A stretch of DNA of 64,000 nucleotides from Clostridia bacterium (GTDB lineage: Bacteria; Bacillota; Clostridia; Oscillospirales; CAG-272), in contig JAFVRG010000005.1 in the NCBI GenBank assembly GCA_017504405.1, positions 19,527 through 83,526 on the forward strand, given 5' to 3'. The notes beneath the pieces are model-generated. The model did no database searches. It was not told the DNA's origin and saw only the letters and a program-made list of their open reading frames with translations. Below are positions 50,518 to 59,607 of the stretch, in pieces (position 1 is the first letter of the stretch; each line of letters begins with the position of its first letter). The translations under genes and the position numbers were made by a program.

Positions 50518-52305
50518 ATGGCTGCTCCGAAAATTAAAATACTGAAATCAAAGTATTTCGACTCGATACCCGAAATTCCGCTGTCCGAATACCCAAGACC
50601 TCAATTACAGAGGGATAGCTATCTCTGCCTTAACGGCGAGTGGGATTACGCTACCGCAAAAATCGGTGAAAAGCTGACGGAATATCAAAGGAAAATCAAG
50701 GTACCCTTCTCCCCCGAATCTCTCATAGGAGGGGGCGATGCGCCAAACGATTATAATACCAAGCTGTTTTACAAAAGAACCTTTACACTCGAAAAGGATT
50801 TCATAAAGGATAAAACCATTCTCCACTTCGGCGCTGTTGATTACAGCAGCTCGGTTTACGTTAACGGAAGGCTCCTTTTCCGTCACAGGGGAGGTTATCT
50901 GCCCTTTTCCGTTGATATATCCTCGGTTGTAAAGGCGGGAGAGAATAAGATAGAGGTAACCGTTAAGGACCCGACCGACAAATGCGCACAGGCACGTGGA
51001 AAGCAGAAAACCGAGCACGGTCAGATATGGTATACCCCTCAATCGGGAATATGGGGTAGCGTATGGCTTGAAAGCGTCAGCAAGGATTACGTTAAGGATA
51101 TAACGGTAGTCCCCGACATAGACAACGGCTGTGTCAATATCAAAACCGATACCGATGCAGAAGCCGTCAGTATTGAAATATACGATGACGGCGCTCTGAT
51201 AGCGAGCGATACGGGTAAGGACTGCTCAATACCGCTAAAGGACTATCAGCTGTGGTCACCCGAAAATCCCAAGCTGTACGATATTGTAATAAAGACCGAG
51301 GGTGACACGGTTCGCTCATATTTCGGTATGAGAAAATTCTCTGTCGGAAAGGACGAGCGAGGAATATCAAGGCTCATGCTCAACAACCGCCCTTATTTCC
51401 ATAACGGAATACTCGACCAAGGGTATTGGTCGGACGGTATGCTGACACCCCCCTCCGACGAGGCGATGCTCGACGATATACGCCTTGCCAAGGCGATGGG
51501 CTACAACATGCTACGAAAGCATATAAAAATAGAGCCCTTGCGCTGGTATTACCACTGCGACAGAGAGGGAATGCTCGTCTGGCAGGATATGGTTAACGGC
51601 GGCGGCCCGTACAGCTTTGCCGTTACGGCGGCTATCCCTTTCACGGGAATACAGCTTAAGGACGACAAATATAAGCTCTTTGCCCGTGAGGACTCAAAAT
51701 ACCGTGATGAATTCATAAACGAGGTTAAAGAAACGGTACAGCTGCTCAAAAACTCAGTTTCCCTCTCTATGTGGGTTATATTCAACGAGGGCTGGGGACA
51801 GTTTGATTCCGACAGGATTGCAGAGCTCGTAGAGTTCCTTGACAGCACGAGAACGATTGACCGCACCAGCGGCTGGCACGATCAGAAATCGGGAGATTTC
51901 ATAAGCAAGCATATATATTTCACAAAAATACGCTGTCCGAGAGATAAAAGATGCTTTCTTCTCTCGGAATTTGGCGGGTACAGCTACGTATGCAAGGGAC
52001 ACGTATACCGAAAGGATAAGACCTTTGGCTACAAGGTGTTTGAGGATACAAAATCCCTGCAAAAGGCTTTTGAAAAGCTATACGAGAAAAGCATAATACC
52101 CAACATTTCAAAGGGACTCAGTGCGGCTGTTTACACACAGCTCTCCGACGTAGAGGAGGAGGTCAACGGATTTATCACCTACGACCGTGAGATGTTCAAA
52201 TTTGATATTGAGCGTGTGCGTGCTATAAACGAAAGGGTGAAAATCCCCGACCTCATTTCCGACTTTGAAAATGAAAAGAACAGTGAGGACAAAAATGATG
52301 AATAA
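50518..52305 (+). CDS. Glycoside hydrolase family 2 protein
   Basis: A 595-residue cytoplasmic enzyme of the beta-galactosidase/glucuronidase family. Sugar-binding domain (NGEWDYA near residue 40; FGAVDYSSSVYVNGRLLFRH), immunoglobulin-like domain, then a TIM barrel with HIKIEPLRWYYHCDREGMLV. Acid/base Glu is at about 424 in FNEGWGQ and nucleophile Glu at about 484 in LLSEFGGYS. The short form lacks the long LacZ C-terminal part. The sugar specificity cannot be deduced. No signal peptide, so substrates enter as oligosaccharides; no transporter is nearby. Confidence 0.9.
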   Translation: MAAPKIKILKSKYFDSIPEIPLSEYPRPQLQRDSYLCLNGEWDYATAKIGEKLTEYQRKIKVPFSPESLIGGGDAPNDYNTKLFYKRTFTLEKDFIKDKTILHFGAVDYSSSVYVNGRLLFRHRGGYLPFSVDISSVVKAGENKIEVTVKDPTDKCAQARGKQKTEHGQIWYTPQSGIWGSVWLESVSKDYVKDITVVPDIDNGCVNIKTDTDAEAVSIEIYDDGALIASDTGKDCSIPLKDYQLWSPENPKLYDIVIKTEGDTVRSYFGMRKFSVGKDERGISRLMLNNRPYFHNGILDQGYWSDGMLTPPSDEAMLDDIRLAKAMGYNMLRKHIKIEPLRWYYHCDREGMLVWQDMVNGGGPYSFAVTAAIPFTGIQLKDDKYKLFAREDSKYRDEFINEVKETVQLLKNSVSLSMWVIFNEGWGQFDSDRIAELVEFLDSTRTIDRTSGWHDQKSGDFISKHIYFTKIRCPRDKRCFLLSEFGGYSYVCKGHVYRKDKTFGYKVFEDTKSLQKAFEKLYEKSIIPNISKGLSAAVYTQLSDVEEEVNGFITYDREMFKFDIERVRAINERVKIPDLISDFENEKNSEDKNDE

Positions 52306-54397
52306 GACTATTATTATCGGTAAGCAATTTGAGTTTGATTTTGAGCTTGAAATCAGAAATATGTACTTCGAGCCCTTTCAGCTCACCCTCTGCGAGGAGG
52401 AATCGGGGAAAAACCGCTTCGTATTCAGATCAAAGGAGCATGGCTGCGATCTCATAGCAACCGTTTCGGTTGAGAGCCGTGAGGGCGCAGACGCTATACA
52501 CCTCTCGTGCGACGTAAATCCGAGGGGCGGCTACGATATGCGCTACCATCTTGCGGCATACAATACCGCAACAATAAGGCTTGTGCCGAAAAAAGAGCCC
52601 GAAAATATACTCGCCTCTGTCTATCATATAGGCGAAAAGAGCGATTGCTGGACTACTCCCGCATTTGTGAACGCCTTTTCCGACATTCCCAACCGAGCTA
52701 TCTCTGTTGCATGGCAGAGTGAGGGAGTTGAATATCATATGCTCTCAATGTGTCACGGTGAATGTAAAACCGACATGAAGGTTGTTGACGGCGCATTCTC
52801 ACTTATAACCTCTCCGTATTGCAGCGGTGTTGCCGCTATTAACAATTACTGCGTAACAATCGCATACGGCGATGACCAGTTCGCCGTTGCAAAATCCGCT
52901 GTTGACAGCGGATACGATTTCCTCGGACGCAAGAGAGTGACTGCTGAAAACACGAGGGTTTCCGACGTTTTCAATTACCTCGGCTGGTGCACGTGGGATT
53001 CCATGCATCTTGACGTAACCGAGGAAGGTATTCTCAAAAAAGCGAAAGAGTTTAATGACAAAGGTATTCCCGTGCGTTGGCTGCTCATTGACGACGGCTG
53101 GTACGGCGAAACCGAAAGAAGAGCGGCAACCTCATTTTACGAGGACAAGGCTAAATTTCCAAACGGACTCAAGGCCTGTGTTGACAGACTGAAAAAAGAA
53201 AACAGTATGAAATACGTCGGTATCTGGGAATGTCTTGGCGGCGGCTGGGGCGGTATAGCTCCCGACTCCGAGATAGTTCGGGAGCACCCCGACCTTCTCA
53301 TTAAGCTCCCTAACGGCTACTATTTCCCGAGAACGGACGAGGCAGGCAGCTTTGCATACTGGAATATGCGCCACTCGTATCTCTCCGACTGCGGCTTTGA
53401 CTTCGTTAAGGTTGACGTTGAATGTAACACCGAGACCTCCACACACGGACTTGCTCCGATAGGCAAGTCGGCTATGGGTATGCACAGAGGACTCGACGGC
53501 TCGGCAGGTATATACTTTGACGGTGCGTGCATCAACTGTACCGGCATGGGCGCCGAGGAGCTGTGGAACAGGCCTGTCGGTATGGTGAACAGAAACTCAG
53601 AGGACTTTGAGCCTACGAGGGTTTCCACAATGAGCAATTTTATCAGCTGCAATATCTACAACTCACTTTGGCACAGCAATTTCTGCACGCCCGACTGGGA
53701 TATGATGTGGAGCGACAGCGAAACGACAAAGCTCAACGTAGTAATGCACGCAATAAGCGGCTCCTGCGTATACCTCTCCGACCCTCACGGAATGAGTAAG
53801 AGGGAGAGTGTGCTTCCGTTCTGTCTCTCAGACGGATATATGCTCAAATGCGACCGATTCGCTATGCCTACAAAGGACAGGCTGTACCGTGATGCGAGGG
53901 TTGAGGATATTGCCATGAAGGCATGGAGCGCCTGCAAGGAAAGCGGTATGCTGGCAGTGTTCAATATCCAGAAAAATCCGAAGCCCGTATCTGACAGCAT
54001 AAAGCCGTCAGACGTTGAATATATCAAGGGGGACAGGTTCCTTCTATACGAGTATTTTGGAAAGGACGCCTGCGTTCTGTCCCGTGACGAGAGCATCGAC
54101 GTCAAAATACCCGAATACGATGCAAAGCTCTATTCTGTATCACCGTACAAAAACGGCATTGCCGTTGTCGGATGCACGGATAAGTACGTGCCGTATGCGG
54201 TAATAGAGAACGAAATACATACCGAGGCCTCTGACATATACACGCTGTATGAGGGTGTGAAATTCACCTTCGCCTCCGATATACCCGTAAAGGTATTTGT
54301 AAACGGTGAGAGTGTTAGCGTTATAAGCGACGGCATCCTCTCCCATGTTGATGCGAGCGGAGTCGACGGCAAGGTTATTATTGAAATAAAAAGATAA
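52295..54397 (+). CDS. Glycoside hydrolase family 36, raffinose-synthase/alpha-galactosidase-like
   Basis: A 700-residue protein. YLGWCTWDSMHLDVTEEGIL and RWLLIDDGWYGE mark the GH36 barrel. Nucleophile Asp is at about 374 in VKVDVE, acid/base Asp at about 437 in RNSEDF. The overall look, with GYWECLGGGWGGI-like IWECLGGGWGGI, resembles the raffinose synthase/SIP1 branch more than classical MelA-type enzymes. It may hydrolyse or transfer alpha-galactosyl groups. Start at 52295 or the adjacent 52298, after GAGG, overlapping the GH2 end by 11 bp, so the two enzymes likely act together on a mixed-linkage galactoside. Confidence 0.88.
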   Translation: MMNKTIIIGKQFEFDFELEIRNMYFEPFQLTLCEEESGKNRFVFRSKEHGCDLIATVSVESREGADAIHLSCDVNPRGGYDMRYHLAAYNTATIRLVPKKEPENILASVYHIGEKSDCWTTPAFVNAFSDIPNRAISVAWQSEGVEYHMLSMCHGECKTDMKVVDGAFSLITSPYCSGVAAINNYCVTIAYGDDQFAVAKSAVDSGYDFLGRKRVTAENTRVSDVFNYLGWCTWDSMHLDVTEEGILKKAKEFNDKGIPVRWLLIDDGWYGETERRAATSFYEDKAKFPNGLKACVDRLKKENSMKYVGIWECLGGGWGGIAPDSEIVREHPDLLIKLPNGYYFPRTDEAGSFAYWNMRHSYLSDCGFDFVKVDVECNTETSTHGLAPIGKSAMGMHRGLDGSAGIYFDGACINCTGMGAEELWNRPVGMVNRNSEDFEPTRVSTMSNFISCNIYNSLWHSNFCTPDWDMMWSDSETTKLNVVMHAISGSCVYLSDPHGMSKRESVLPFCLSDGYMLKCDRFAMPTKDRLYRDARVEDIAMKAWSACKESGMLAVFNIQKNPKPVSDSIKPSDVEYIKGDRFLLYEYFGKDACVLSRDESIDVKIPEYDAKLYSVSPYKNGIAVVGCTDKYVPYAVIENEIHTEASDIYTLYEGVKFTFASDIPVKVFVNGESVSVISDGILSHVDASGVDGKVIIEIKR

Positions 54398-54406
54398 TTT
54401 CTAATG

Positions 54407-54440
54407 AAAAAACCAAGGTCAAAAACCTTGGTTTTTTTAT
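54407..54440. terminator. Bidirectional terminator between GH36 and citrate synthase genes
   Basis: AAAAAACCAAGG and CCTTGGTTTTTTT around a 7-nt loop. Confidence 0.85.
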
Positions 54441-54463
54441 TGCTGGATGTCGGAAAAATAAAA

Positions 54464-55819
54464 TTATCGCTTATCAAGCGGTATATAGTCAACCTTTTCC
54501 TTGACGTTAATATAAGCAGGGCGAATGATTTTGCCTGCATTCTGTATTTCCTCTATACGGTGAGCGCTCCAGCCCGCAATTCTCGATATTGCGAAAATCG
54601 GGGTGAAAAGCTCATAGGGCAGCCCGAGCATACTGTAAACCAGACCCGAATAGAAATCAACGTTTGCGCTGACACCCTTATACATTTTACGCCTGTCGGC
54701 AATGATTTCGGGAGCTAAGCGCTCAACAGCCTCGTAAAGGCTGTATTCCTCCTCCATTCTCTTCTCCTCCGACAGCTTTTTCGCATAGGAGCGAAGAATG
54801 TCTGCCCTCGGGTCAGAGAGCGAGTATACCGCATGGCCCATTCCGTAAATCAGGCCTGCGTTGTCAAACGCCTTTTTGTCGAGCAGACGGACAAGATAAT
54901 CCTTCACAGCACCCTCATCCTTTACGTTAATGCTCGCCTTCATATCGTCGAACATACGCATAACCTTAATGTTTGCTCCGCCGTGACGGGGGCCCTTCAG
55001 CGAACCGAGTGCGGCAGACACCGCAGAATATGTATCGGTGCCAGATGAGGTTACAACGTGAGTTGTAAACGTCGAGTTGTTTCCGCCTCCGTGCTCTGCG
55101 TGAAGCACAAGGGCTAAGTCGAGAATTTTTGCCTCCAGGGGCGAATATTCTCCGTTTTCACGAAGTATATATAAAAGATTCTCCGCCGTGCAAAGCTCTG
55201 GCTTTGGAAAATGTATAAAAAGGCTGTTTGAATTATGATAGTGCTGGTAGGATTGGTACCCGTATACAGCGAGCAGGGGAAACTCTGCTATCAGCTGTAA
55301 GCATTGGCGCAAAACGTTTGCCGTCGATATATCGTCGGGGTTGTCGTCGTAGGCATAGAGAGCCAAAACGCTGCGTGAAAGAATATTCATCATATCCTTT
55401 CCGGGCGCTTTGAGAATCATATCACGGACAAATGACGGGGGCAGGGAGCGATAGTCGGACAGCTGTGCCTTGAACCTATCCAGTCTTTCCCTGTCGGGGA
55501 GCTCGGAGAACAGCAAAAGATAAACTGTCTCCTCAAAGCCGAAGCGGTTGTCCCTCACAAATCCGTCTACAAGGTCACGTATGTTTACACCCCTGTATGA
55601 CAGCTCGCCGTGACATTGGACAACGTTTCCGTCCTTATCCCTTTCCTTTGACTTTATATTGGATATTTCGGTAAGCCCTGCGACAACGCCGCTTCCGTCC
55701 AAATCCCTAAGTCCCCTCTTTACGTTGTTCTGCTCGTACATAGGGGGAACTATATTGTTGTTTTTAGCCGATAACTCAGATAGCTCCTTTATATAGGGGG
55801 TTATCTCGGAATAATTCAT
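54464..55819 (-). CDS. gltA: Citrate synthase
   Basis: A 451-residue citrate/2-methylcitrate synthase. Active-site elements: HAEHGGGNNSTFT (about residue 243), GPRHGGANIKVM, YGMGHAVYSLSDPRA with catalytic His, and SANVDFYSGLVYSMLGL with catalytic Asp. Long N-terminal extension (about 60 residues) as in type II clostridial forms. No aconitase or isocitrate dehydrogenase adjoins, so here it stands alone. Probably supplies 2-oxoglutarate for glutamate. Confidence 0.94.
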   Translation of the reverse strand: MNYSEITPYIKELSELSAKNNNIVPPMYEQNNVKRGLRDLDGSGVVAGLTEISNIKSKERDKDGNVVQCHGELSYRGVNIRDLVDGFVRDNRFGFEETVYLLLFSELPDRERLDRFKAQLSDYRSLPPSFVRDMILKAPGKDMMNILSRSVLALYAYDDNPDDISTANVLRQCLQLIAEFPLLAVYGYQSYQHYHNSNSLFIHFPKPELCTAENLLYILRENGEYSPLEAKILDLALVLHAEHGGGNNSTFTTHVVTSSGTDTYSAVSAALGSLKGPRHGGANIKVMRMFDDMKASINVKDEGAVKDYLVRLLDKKAFDNAGLIYGMGHAVYSLSDPRADILRSYAKKLSEEKRMEEEYSLYEAVERLAPEIIADRRKMYKGVSANVDFYSGLVYSMLGLPYELFTPIFAISRIAGWSAHRIEEIQNAGKIIRPAYINVKEKVDYIPLDKR

Positions 55820-55840
55820 TCATCCTCCTTTCGGGGGGAA

Positions 55841-57178
55841 TTATTCCTCCCCCTCTGCTTCCTCGCCGTCCTCATCCTCCGAAACGGGAGTATAGATTAC
55901 GGTCAGCTCGTGAGTCATGAGGTCATCTGCCTTCGCCACGGTAACCGACAAATTTTTGTATTCAACGGCGTGTCCCTCTGGCGGAATAATTCCGCACAGC
56001 TCTGTGAGCCAGCCGTTAACGGTGGTTGATTCTATATCCTCATCCCATTCGAGCGAGAAGAATTCAAAAAATTCCTCTATCGACATACCCGAAAGGACTC
56101 GGTAGGTGTTCTCGGAGAGCTCCACAATATTGTGAACCTCCTCGTCCTGCTCATCCCATATCTCGCCGACAAGCTCCTCAAGAATATCCTCCATAGTAAC
56201 GATACCCGCAGTTGAGCCGTATTCGTCGATAACAACGACCATATGGTTATGTTCATCCTGCATTTCCTTCAAGAGGGAGTCAAGACGTGCGGTTTCGGGC
56301 ACGTACACAGGCTTATACATCATATCCGCAAGGTTGAACTCGCCCTCTGTACGGTTAAGAAGATAGTCACGTATGTGTATAATTCCCACTATTTTATCAA
56401 TGCTCTCGGAGTATACGGGAAGACGGGAATAACGCTCGTTTTTAATCAGCTCGAGCAGCTCCGACTCCTCTATATCCTCGGGGATAGCGACGAGCGAGCC
56501 TCTGCTCGTCATTATGTCCTGCGCCGCCATCTTGTCAAGCTTGAATACGTTTTTGATATACTCAATGTCGTCCTGGTTGAGAGTTCCCTCATCAGCACCT
56601 GCATCGAGCATTATAACGATATCCTCCTCGGACACCGTTTCCTCCTTTTCGTTTGGGTCTATTCTGAAAATACGGAGAACGAGGTTGGTAGATGCGGACA
56701 AAAACCATATAACAGGTCTTAATACAGTGGTGATGCCGGATATGATTCCGCAAACACCGTTAGCCAGCTTCTCCTTATATTTCATAGCCAGACGCTTCGG
56801 CACCAGCTCGCCGAAAACGAGCGTGAAATAGGAAAGTATCAGCGTTATGAGAATAACGGATACGTTTTCTATTGTAGAGATAAGTCCTTGGGACTGTATT
56901 TCAAATTTCCCCACGAGAAAAGCGGAAAGACGTGTTGCGAAATTGTCAGCCGCAAATGCGGAGCCCAAAAATCCCGCAAGGGTAATTCCTACCTGTATTG
57001 TTGAGAGAAACCTCGTCGGCTCCTCTATAATTTTAAGCATTTTACGAGCCTTCTTATCCCCCTCCTCGGCCATCGCTCTGACCTTCTTTTCATTGAGGGA
57101 AATCACCGCTATCTCGGTTGCGGCAAAGAAAGCGTTAAGTAAAATAAGCACTAATTGCAGTAACAGTTGTTTTATCAT
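55841..57178 (-). CDS. CNNM/CorC-family membrane protein with CBS domains
   Basis: A 445-residue protein: N-terminal DUF21/CNNM membrane domain (about 1-190, LLNAFFAATEIAVISLNEKKVRAM), a CBS pair (about 205-330, YSRLPVYSESIDKIVGIIHIRD and HMVVVIDEYGSTAGIVTMED), and a C-terminal CorC_HlyC domain (about 345-430). The acidic tail ends EDEDGEEAEGEE. Family members are linked to Mg2+ transport or homeostasis; older annotations say hemolysin. The gene has an unusually long leader (see 57179-57427). Confidence 0.9.
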   Translation of the reverse strand: MIKQLLLQLVLILLNAFFAATEIAVISLNEKKVRAMAEEGDKKARKMLKIIEEPTRFLSTIQVGITLAGFLGSAFAADNFATRLSAFLVGKFEIQSQGLISTIENVSVILITLILSYFTLVFGELVPKRLAMKYKEKLANGVCGIISGITTVLRPVIWFLSASTNLVLRIFRIDPNEKEETVSEEDIVIMLDAGADEGTLNQDDIEYIKNVFKLDKMAAQDIMTSRGSLVAIPEDIEESELLELIKNERYSRLPVYSESIDKIVGIIHIRDYLLNRTEGEFNLADMMYKPVYVPETARLDSLLKEMQDEHNHMVVVIDEYGSTAGIVTMEDILEELVGEIWDEQDEEVHNIVELSENTYRVLSGMSIEEFFEFFSLEWDEDIESTTVNGWLTELCGIIPPEGHAVEYKNLSVTVAKADDLMTHELTVIYTPVSEDEDGEEAEGEE

Positions 57179-57461
57179 TGAAAACCTCTTAATCTAAAAT
57201 TTTGTTTTTCCTTTTATTTTTTAAAAACCTTTAACAACGCATAAAGGGCCGTTCAGCCTCAAAAAAAGGAAACTCACATTTACGGTTTTCAATTTTTCCT
57301 GCAACCGAAACGGTTCTAACCGTTATCACGGCGTTTACGGTTACAGTGCAACTTCGGGGCAAGGGATCCATGTTCTCTGACCATCTCCTTCCTTAATTTC
57401 TATCACGCATATACGCAGGGTATATACATAGACATTATACATTTTAACATATAATTGTTAA
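57179..57461 (-). promoter_or_regulatory. Promoter and long structured leader of the CNNM/CorC gene
   Basis: On the minus strand TTAACA (57461-57456), 16 nt, TATAAT (57439-57434) gives a transcript starting near 57427, so the leader is about 248 nt. It includes a 9-bp stem of arms CTGTAACCG (57346-57338) and CGGTTGCAG (57307-57299), with a perfect inner hairpin AACGGTTAGAACCGTT. The stem has a G-U pair in the minus-strand RNA but an A-C mismatch in the plus strand, which favours a leftward RNA. It does not match the riboswitch classes I know, including the M-box. Confidence 0.5.
57231..57371 (-). CDS. Candidate 46-residue leader ORF
   Basis: ATG at 57371 opens 46 codons ending at TAA 57231, inside the leader and 52 nt before the CNNM/CorC start. 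AAGGAG lies 13 nt upstream, further than usual. The peptide begins MDPLPRSCTVTVNAVITV and ends ERPFMRC. It overlaps the stem-loop described for the leader, so translation could affect RNA folding. Existence as a protein is uncertain. Confidence 0.25.
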   Translation of the reverse strand: MDPLPRSCTVTVNAVITVRTVSVAGKIENRKCEFPFFEAERPFMRC

Positions 57462-57649
57462 TAAATCAAGTATTTATATAATTTTAAAAATCAATTATAT
57501 ATCAGACACACTACCTCTTATACGGATTCGGTATATCATAGGTGACGGCAGTTTTATTCTCACGCCAACCTGTTTTTACGGCTAAACGTTATGTAAAATG
57601 ACGTATTTTTTGCCTTGCAAAAATTTTTTTGATTTTTTTGAAAAAACTA

Positions 57650-57710
57650 TTGACAAACGTTTTTTCATTTGTTATAATAGTCTTGCAAAACAATAATGAT
57701 TATCATTATT
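57650..57710 (+). promoter_or_regulatory. Promoter and Fur-type box of the fur-rubrerythrin operon
   Basis: TTGACA (57650-57655), 17 nt, TATAAT (57673-57678), followed by the perfect palindrome AATAATGATTATCATTATT (57692-57710). This matches the E. coli Fur box at 16 of 19 positions. Binding there would block transcription start, so autoregulation by the first gene is expected. Confidence 0.85.
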
Positions 57711-57730
57711 GATTTTCAAGGAGGTAACAG

Positions 57731-58117
57731 ATGGAAGCGGTATTAAAACACTCCCGACAGAGAGATGCAATTAAAAATCTGCTGAAAGACGTTGCCTGCC
57801 ACCCCAGCGCCGAATGGATTTACGAAAACGTGAAGAAGGATTTTCCGAAAATCAGTCTGGCAACCGTATACAGGAACTTAAATCTACTGTGCGATACAGG
57901 CGAGGCTGTACGCATCGACGTAGGTGACGGTACGGTTAGATACGACGGATACGTAAAAAATCACTACCACTTTTTATGCAGTAAATGCAGGCGGGTAATT
58001 GACGTCAGCGAGGATGAGATTTCACATATCAACTCTGAGATTGAAAAAAATCACGGCGTCAGCGTCGAGAGACATTCGATAGTCTTCTTCGGCAAATGTA
58101 ATGAATGTAAAAAATAA
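57731..58117 (+). CDS. Fur/PerR-family transcriptional regulator
   Basis: A 128-residue metalloregulator. Winged-helix domain (RQRDAIKNLLKDVACHPSAEWIYENV and SLATVYRNLNLL, recognition helix) and a dimerisation domain with NHYHFLCSKCRRVIDV and a C-terminal FFGKCNECKK; the two CxxC pairs form the structural zinc site. The operon with rubrerythrin and the C-terminal cysteines suggest a PerR peroxide sensor, whereas the box in its promoter is Fur-like, so the subtype is open. 27 nt separate it from rubrerythrin. Confidence 0.93.
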   Translation: MEAVLKHSRQRDAIKNLLKDVACHPSAEWIYENVKKDFPKISLATVYRNLNLLCDTGEAVRIDVGDGTVRYDGYVKNHYHFLCSKCRRVIDVSEDEISHINSEIEKNHGVSVERHSIVFFGKCNECKK

Positions 58118-58144
58118 ATTTATATATTAAAAGGAGTTTTTATT

Positions 58145-58810
58145 ATGAAAAAGTTTGTATGTTCTGTATGCGGTTATATCCACGAGGGCGACAGCGCACC
58201 CGACAGATGCCCCCAGTGCAACGTTCCCGCATCAAAGTTCAATGAGATGAAGGACGATACCCACAAGTTTGTATGTTCCGTATGCGGTTATATCCACGAG
58301 GGTGACAGCGCACCCGACAGATGCCCCCAGTGCAACGTTCCCGCATCAAAGTTCAATGAGATGAAGGACGACACCCTCAACTTCGTATGCGAGCACGTTA
58401 TCGGCGTTGGCGCAAAGGGCACTATTGACGACGAGGTTTACATGGGTCTTAAGGCTAACTTTGAGGGCGAGTGCACCGAGGTTGGTATGTACATAGCGAT
58501 GAGCCGTCAGGCTATCCGTGAGGGCTATCCCGAGGTTGGAGCATTCTACCTCCAGGCAGCGCTCGAGGAGGCTGAGCATGCGGCTAAGTTCGCAGAGCTT
58601 CTCGGAGAAGTGGTTTATGCAGATACCAAGAAGAATTTGCAAATGAGAGCTGAGGCTGAGTGCGGAGCAACCGCAGGCAAGTTCGGGCTTGCAAAGAGAG
58701 CAAAGGAGCTCGGCTACGACGCTATCCATGACACAGTTCACGAGATGGCAAAGGACGAGGCTCGCCACGGCAAGGGCTTCGAGGGAATGCTCAAGAGATA
58801 CTTCAAGTAA
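58145..58810 (+). CDS. Rubrerythrin with two N-terminal rubredoxin domains
   Basis: A 221-residue peroxide-reducing protein. Two rubredoxin-like domains (residues 3-40 and 41-78) each carry CSVCG and CPQC iron ligands. A diiron ferritin-like domain follows (about 80-221), with ligand helices around [26 protein letters not shown] and [14 protein letters not shown]. The N-terminal placement of rubredoxin is the reverse-rubrerythrin layout; only one rubredoxin domain is usual. The two copies are nearly identical in DNA. Co-transcribed with the Fur/PerR gene. Confidence 0.94.
   Translation: MKKFVCSVCGYIHEGDSAPDRCPQCNVPASKFNEMKDDTHKFVCSVCGYIHEGDSAPDRCPQCNVPASKFNEMKDDTLNFVCEHVIGVGAKGTIDDEVYMGLKANFEGECTEVGMYIAMSRQAIREGYPEVGAFYLQAALEEAEHAAKFAELLGEVVYADTKKNLQMRAEAECGATAGKFGLAKRAKELGYDAIHDTVHEMAKDEARHGKGFEGMLKRYFK
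58151..58378 (+). repeat. Tandem 114-bp duplication in the rubrerythrin gene
   Basis: Copies 58151-58264 and 58265-58378 differ at four positions: three silent T/C changes and one codon change, His to Leu, in the last codon. Confidence 0.95.
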
Positions 58811-58849
58811 TATACATTATCAATAATACGTTGGACAGGAAGAAAGCTC

Positions 58850-59566
58850 ATGCTTAAAAGGATGATTCGGAGCCTTATCTTGCGAGAGAAGGCTGACTCC
58901 GATGCTTATATCAAATACCTACGTAAAAAAGGAATGAGAATCGGAGAACGCACAGTCGTTTACGAGCCAAGAAGTGTCGTTATCGACGTAACCCGTCCGT
59001 GGATGATTGAGATGGGTGATGACGTTAAAATCACACACGGTGTTATTATATTGACTCACGGCTTTGATTGGTCGGTGCTCAAGGGCGCATACGGAGACGT
59101 TCTGGGCTCCTCGGGCAAGGTCACCGTAGGAAACAACGTGTTTATCGGAATGAATTCTATTATCCTGAAGGGTGTTACCGTCGGCAACAACGTAATTATA
59201 GGAGCCGGAAGCCTTGTAAACAAGGACGTTCCCGACAACTGCGTCGTTGCAGGCAACCCTGCCAAGGTAATTATGTCATTGGACGATTATCACGAAAAAC
59301 GCAAGGCGGCGCAGCAAAAGGAAGCTGAGGAAACGGTTTCTGAATACCGCAAGGTATACGGAAAGGACCCTGATGAGAATGTCATGAGCGAGTTCTTCTG
59401 GTTATTTACCGACTGTCCTGAAAATCTGCCGCCGAAATGGGAATACCATATGTCCCTTTGCGGAAACAGAGAGCTCAGCGCAAAGCTGATGCGTGAGCAT
59501 AAGATAAGCTATAAAAACATAGAGGATTTTTTCCTCCATTGCAAAAATCAAGAAACAGACAACTGA
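58850..59566 (+). CDS. Left-handed beta-helix acyltransferase
   Basis: A 238-residue protein with hexapeptide repeats from about residue 85 to 140 (GKVTVGNNVFIGMNSIILKG, VTVGNNVIIGAGSLVNKDVP, NCVVAGNPAKVIMSL), the fold of sugar O-acetyltransferases of the maltose/CatB/WcaF kind; the histidine of the active site is probably in ILTHGFDW. A long helical C-terminal extension (160-238) is unusual for the family and may bind the acceptor. The preceding gene ends 39 nt upstream, so it may belong to the rubrerythrin operon. Terminator follows. Confidence 0.82.
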   Translation: MLKRMIRSLILREKADSDAYIKYLRKKGMRIGERTVVYEPRSVVIDVTRPWMIEMGDDVKITHGVIILTHGFDWSVLKGAYGDVLGSSGKVTVGNNVFIGMNSIILKGVTVGNNVIIGAGSLVNKDVPDNCVVAGNPAKVIMSLDDYHEKRKAAQQKEAEETVSEYRKVYGKDPDENVMSEFFWLFTDCPENLPPKWEYHMSLCGNRELSAKLMREHKISYKNIEDFFLHCKNQETDN

Positions 59567-59607
59567 ATAAAAAATAATAAAAAATTTAATAGTCATATAA
59601 CAAAAGG

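Noticed and set aside
57179..57427. M-box, yybP-ykoY or fluoride riboswitch in the CNNM/CorC leader
   Set aside because: The conserved core sequences of these classes are not found; left as an unassigned leader.
58151..58378. Assembly duplication in the rubrerythrin gene
   Set aside because: Four base differences, mostly silent and spread along the unit, indicate two real copies.
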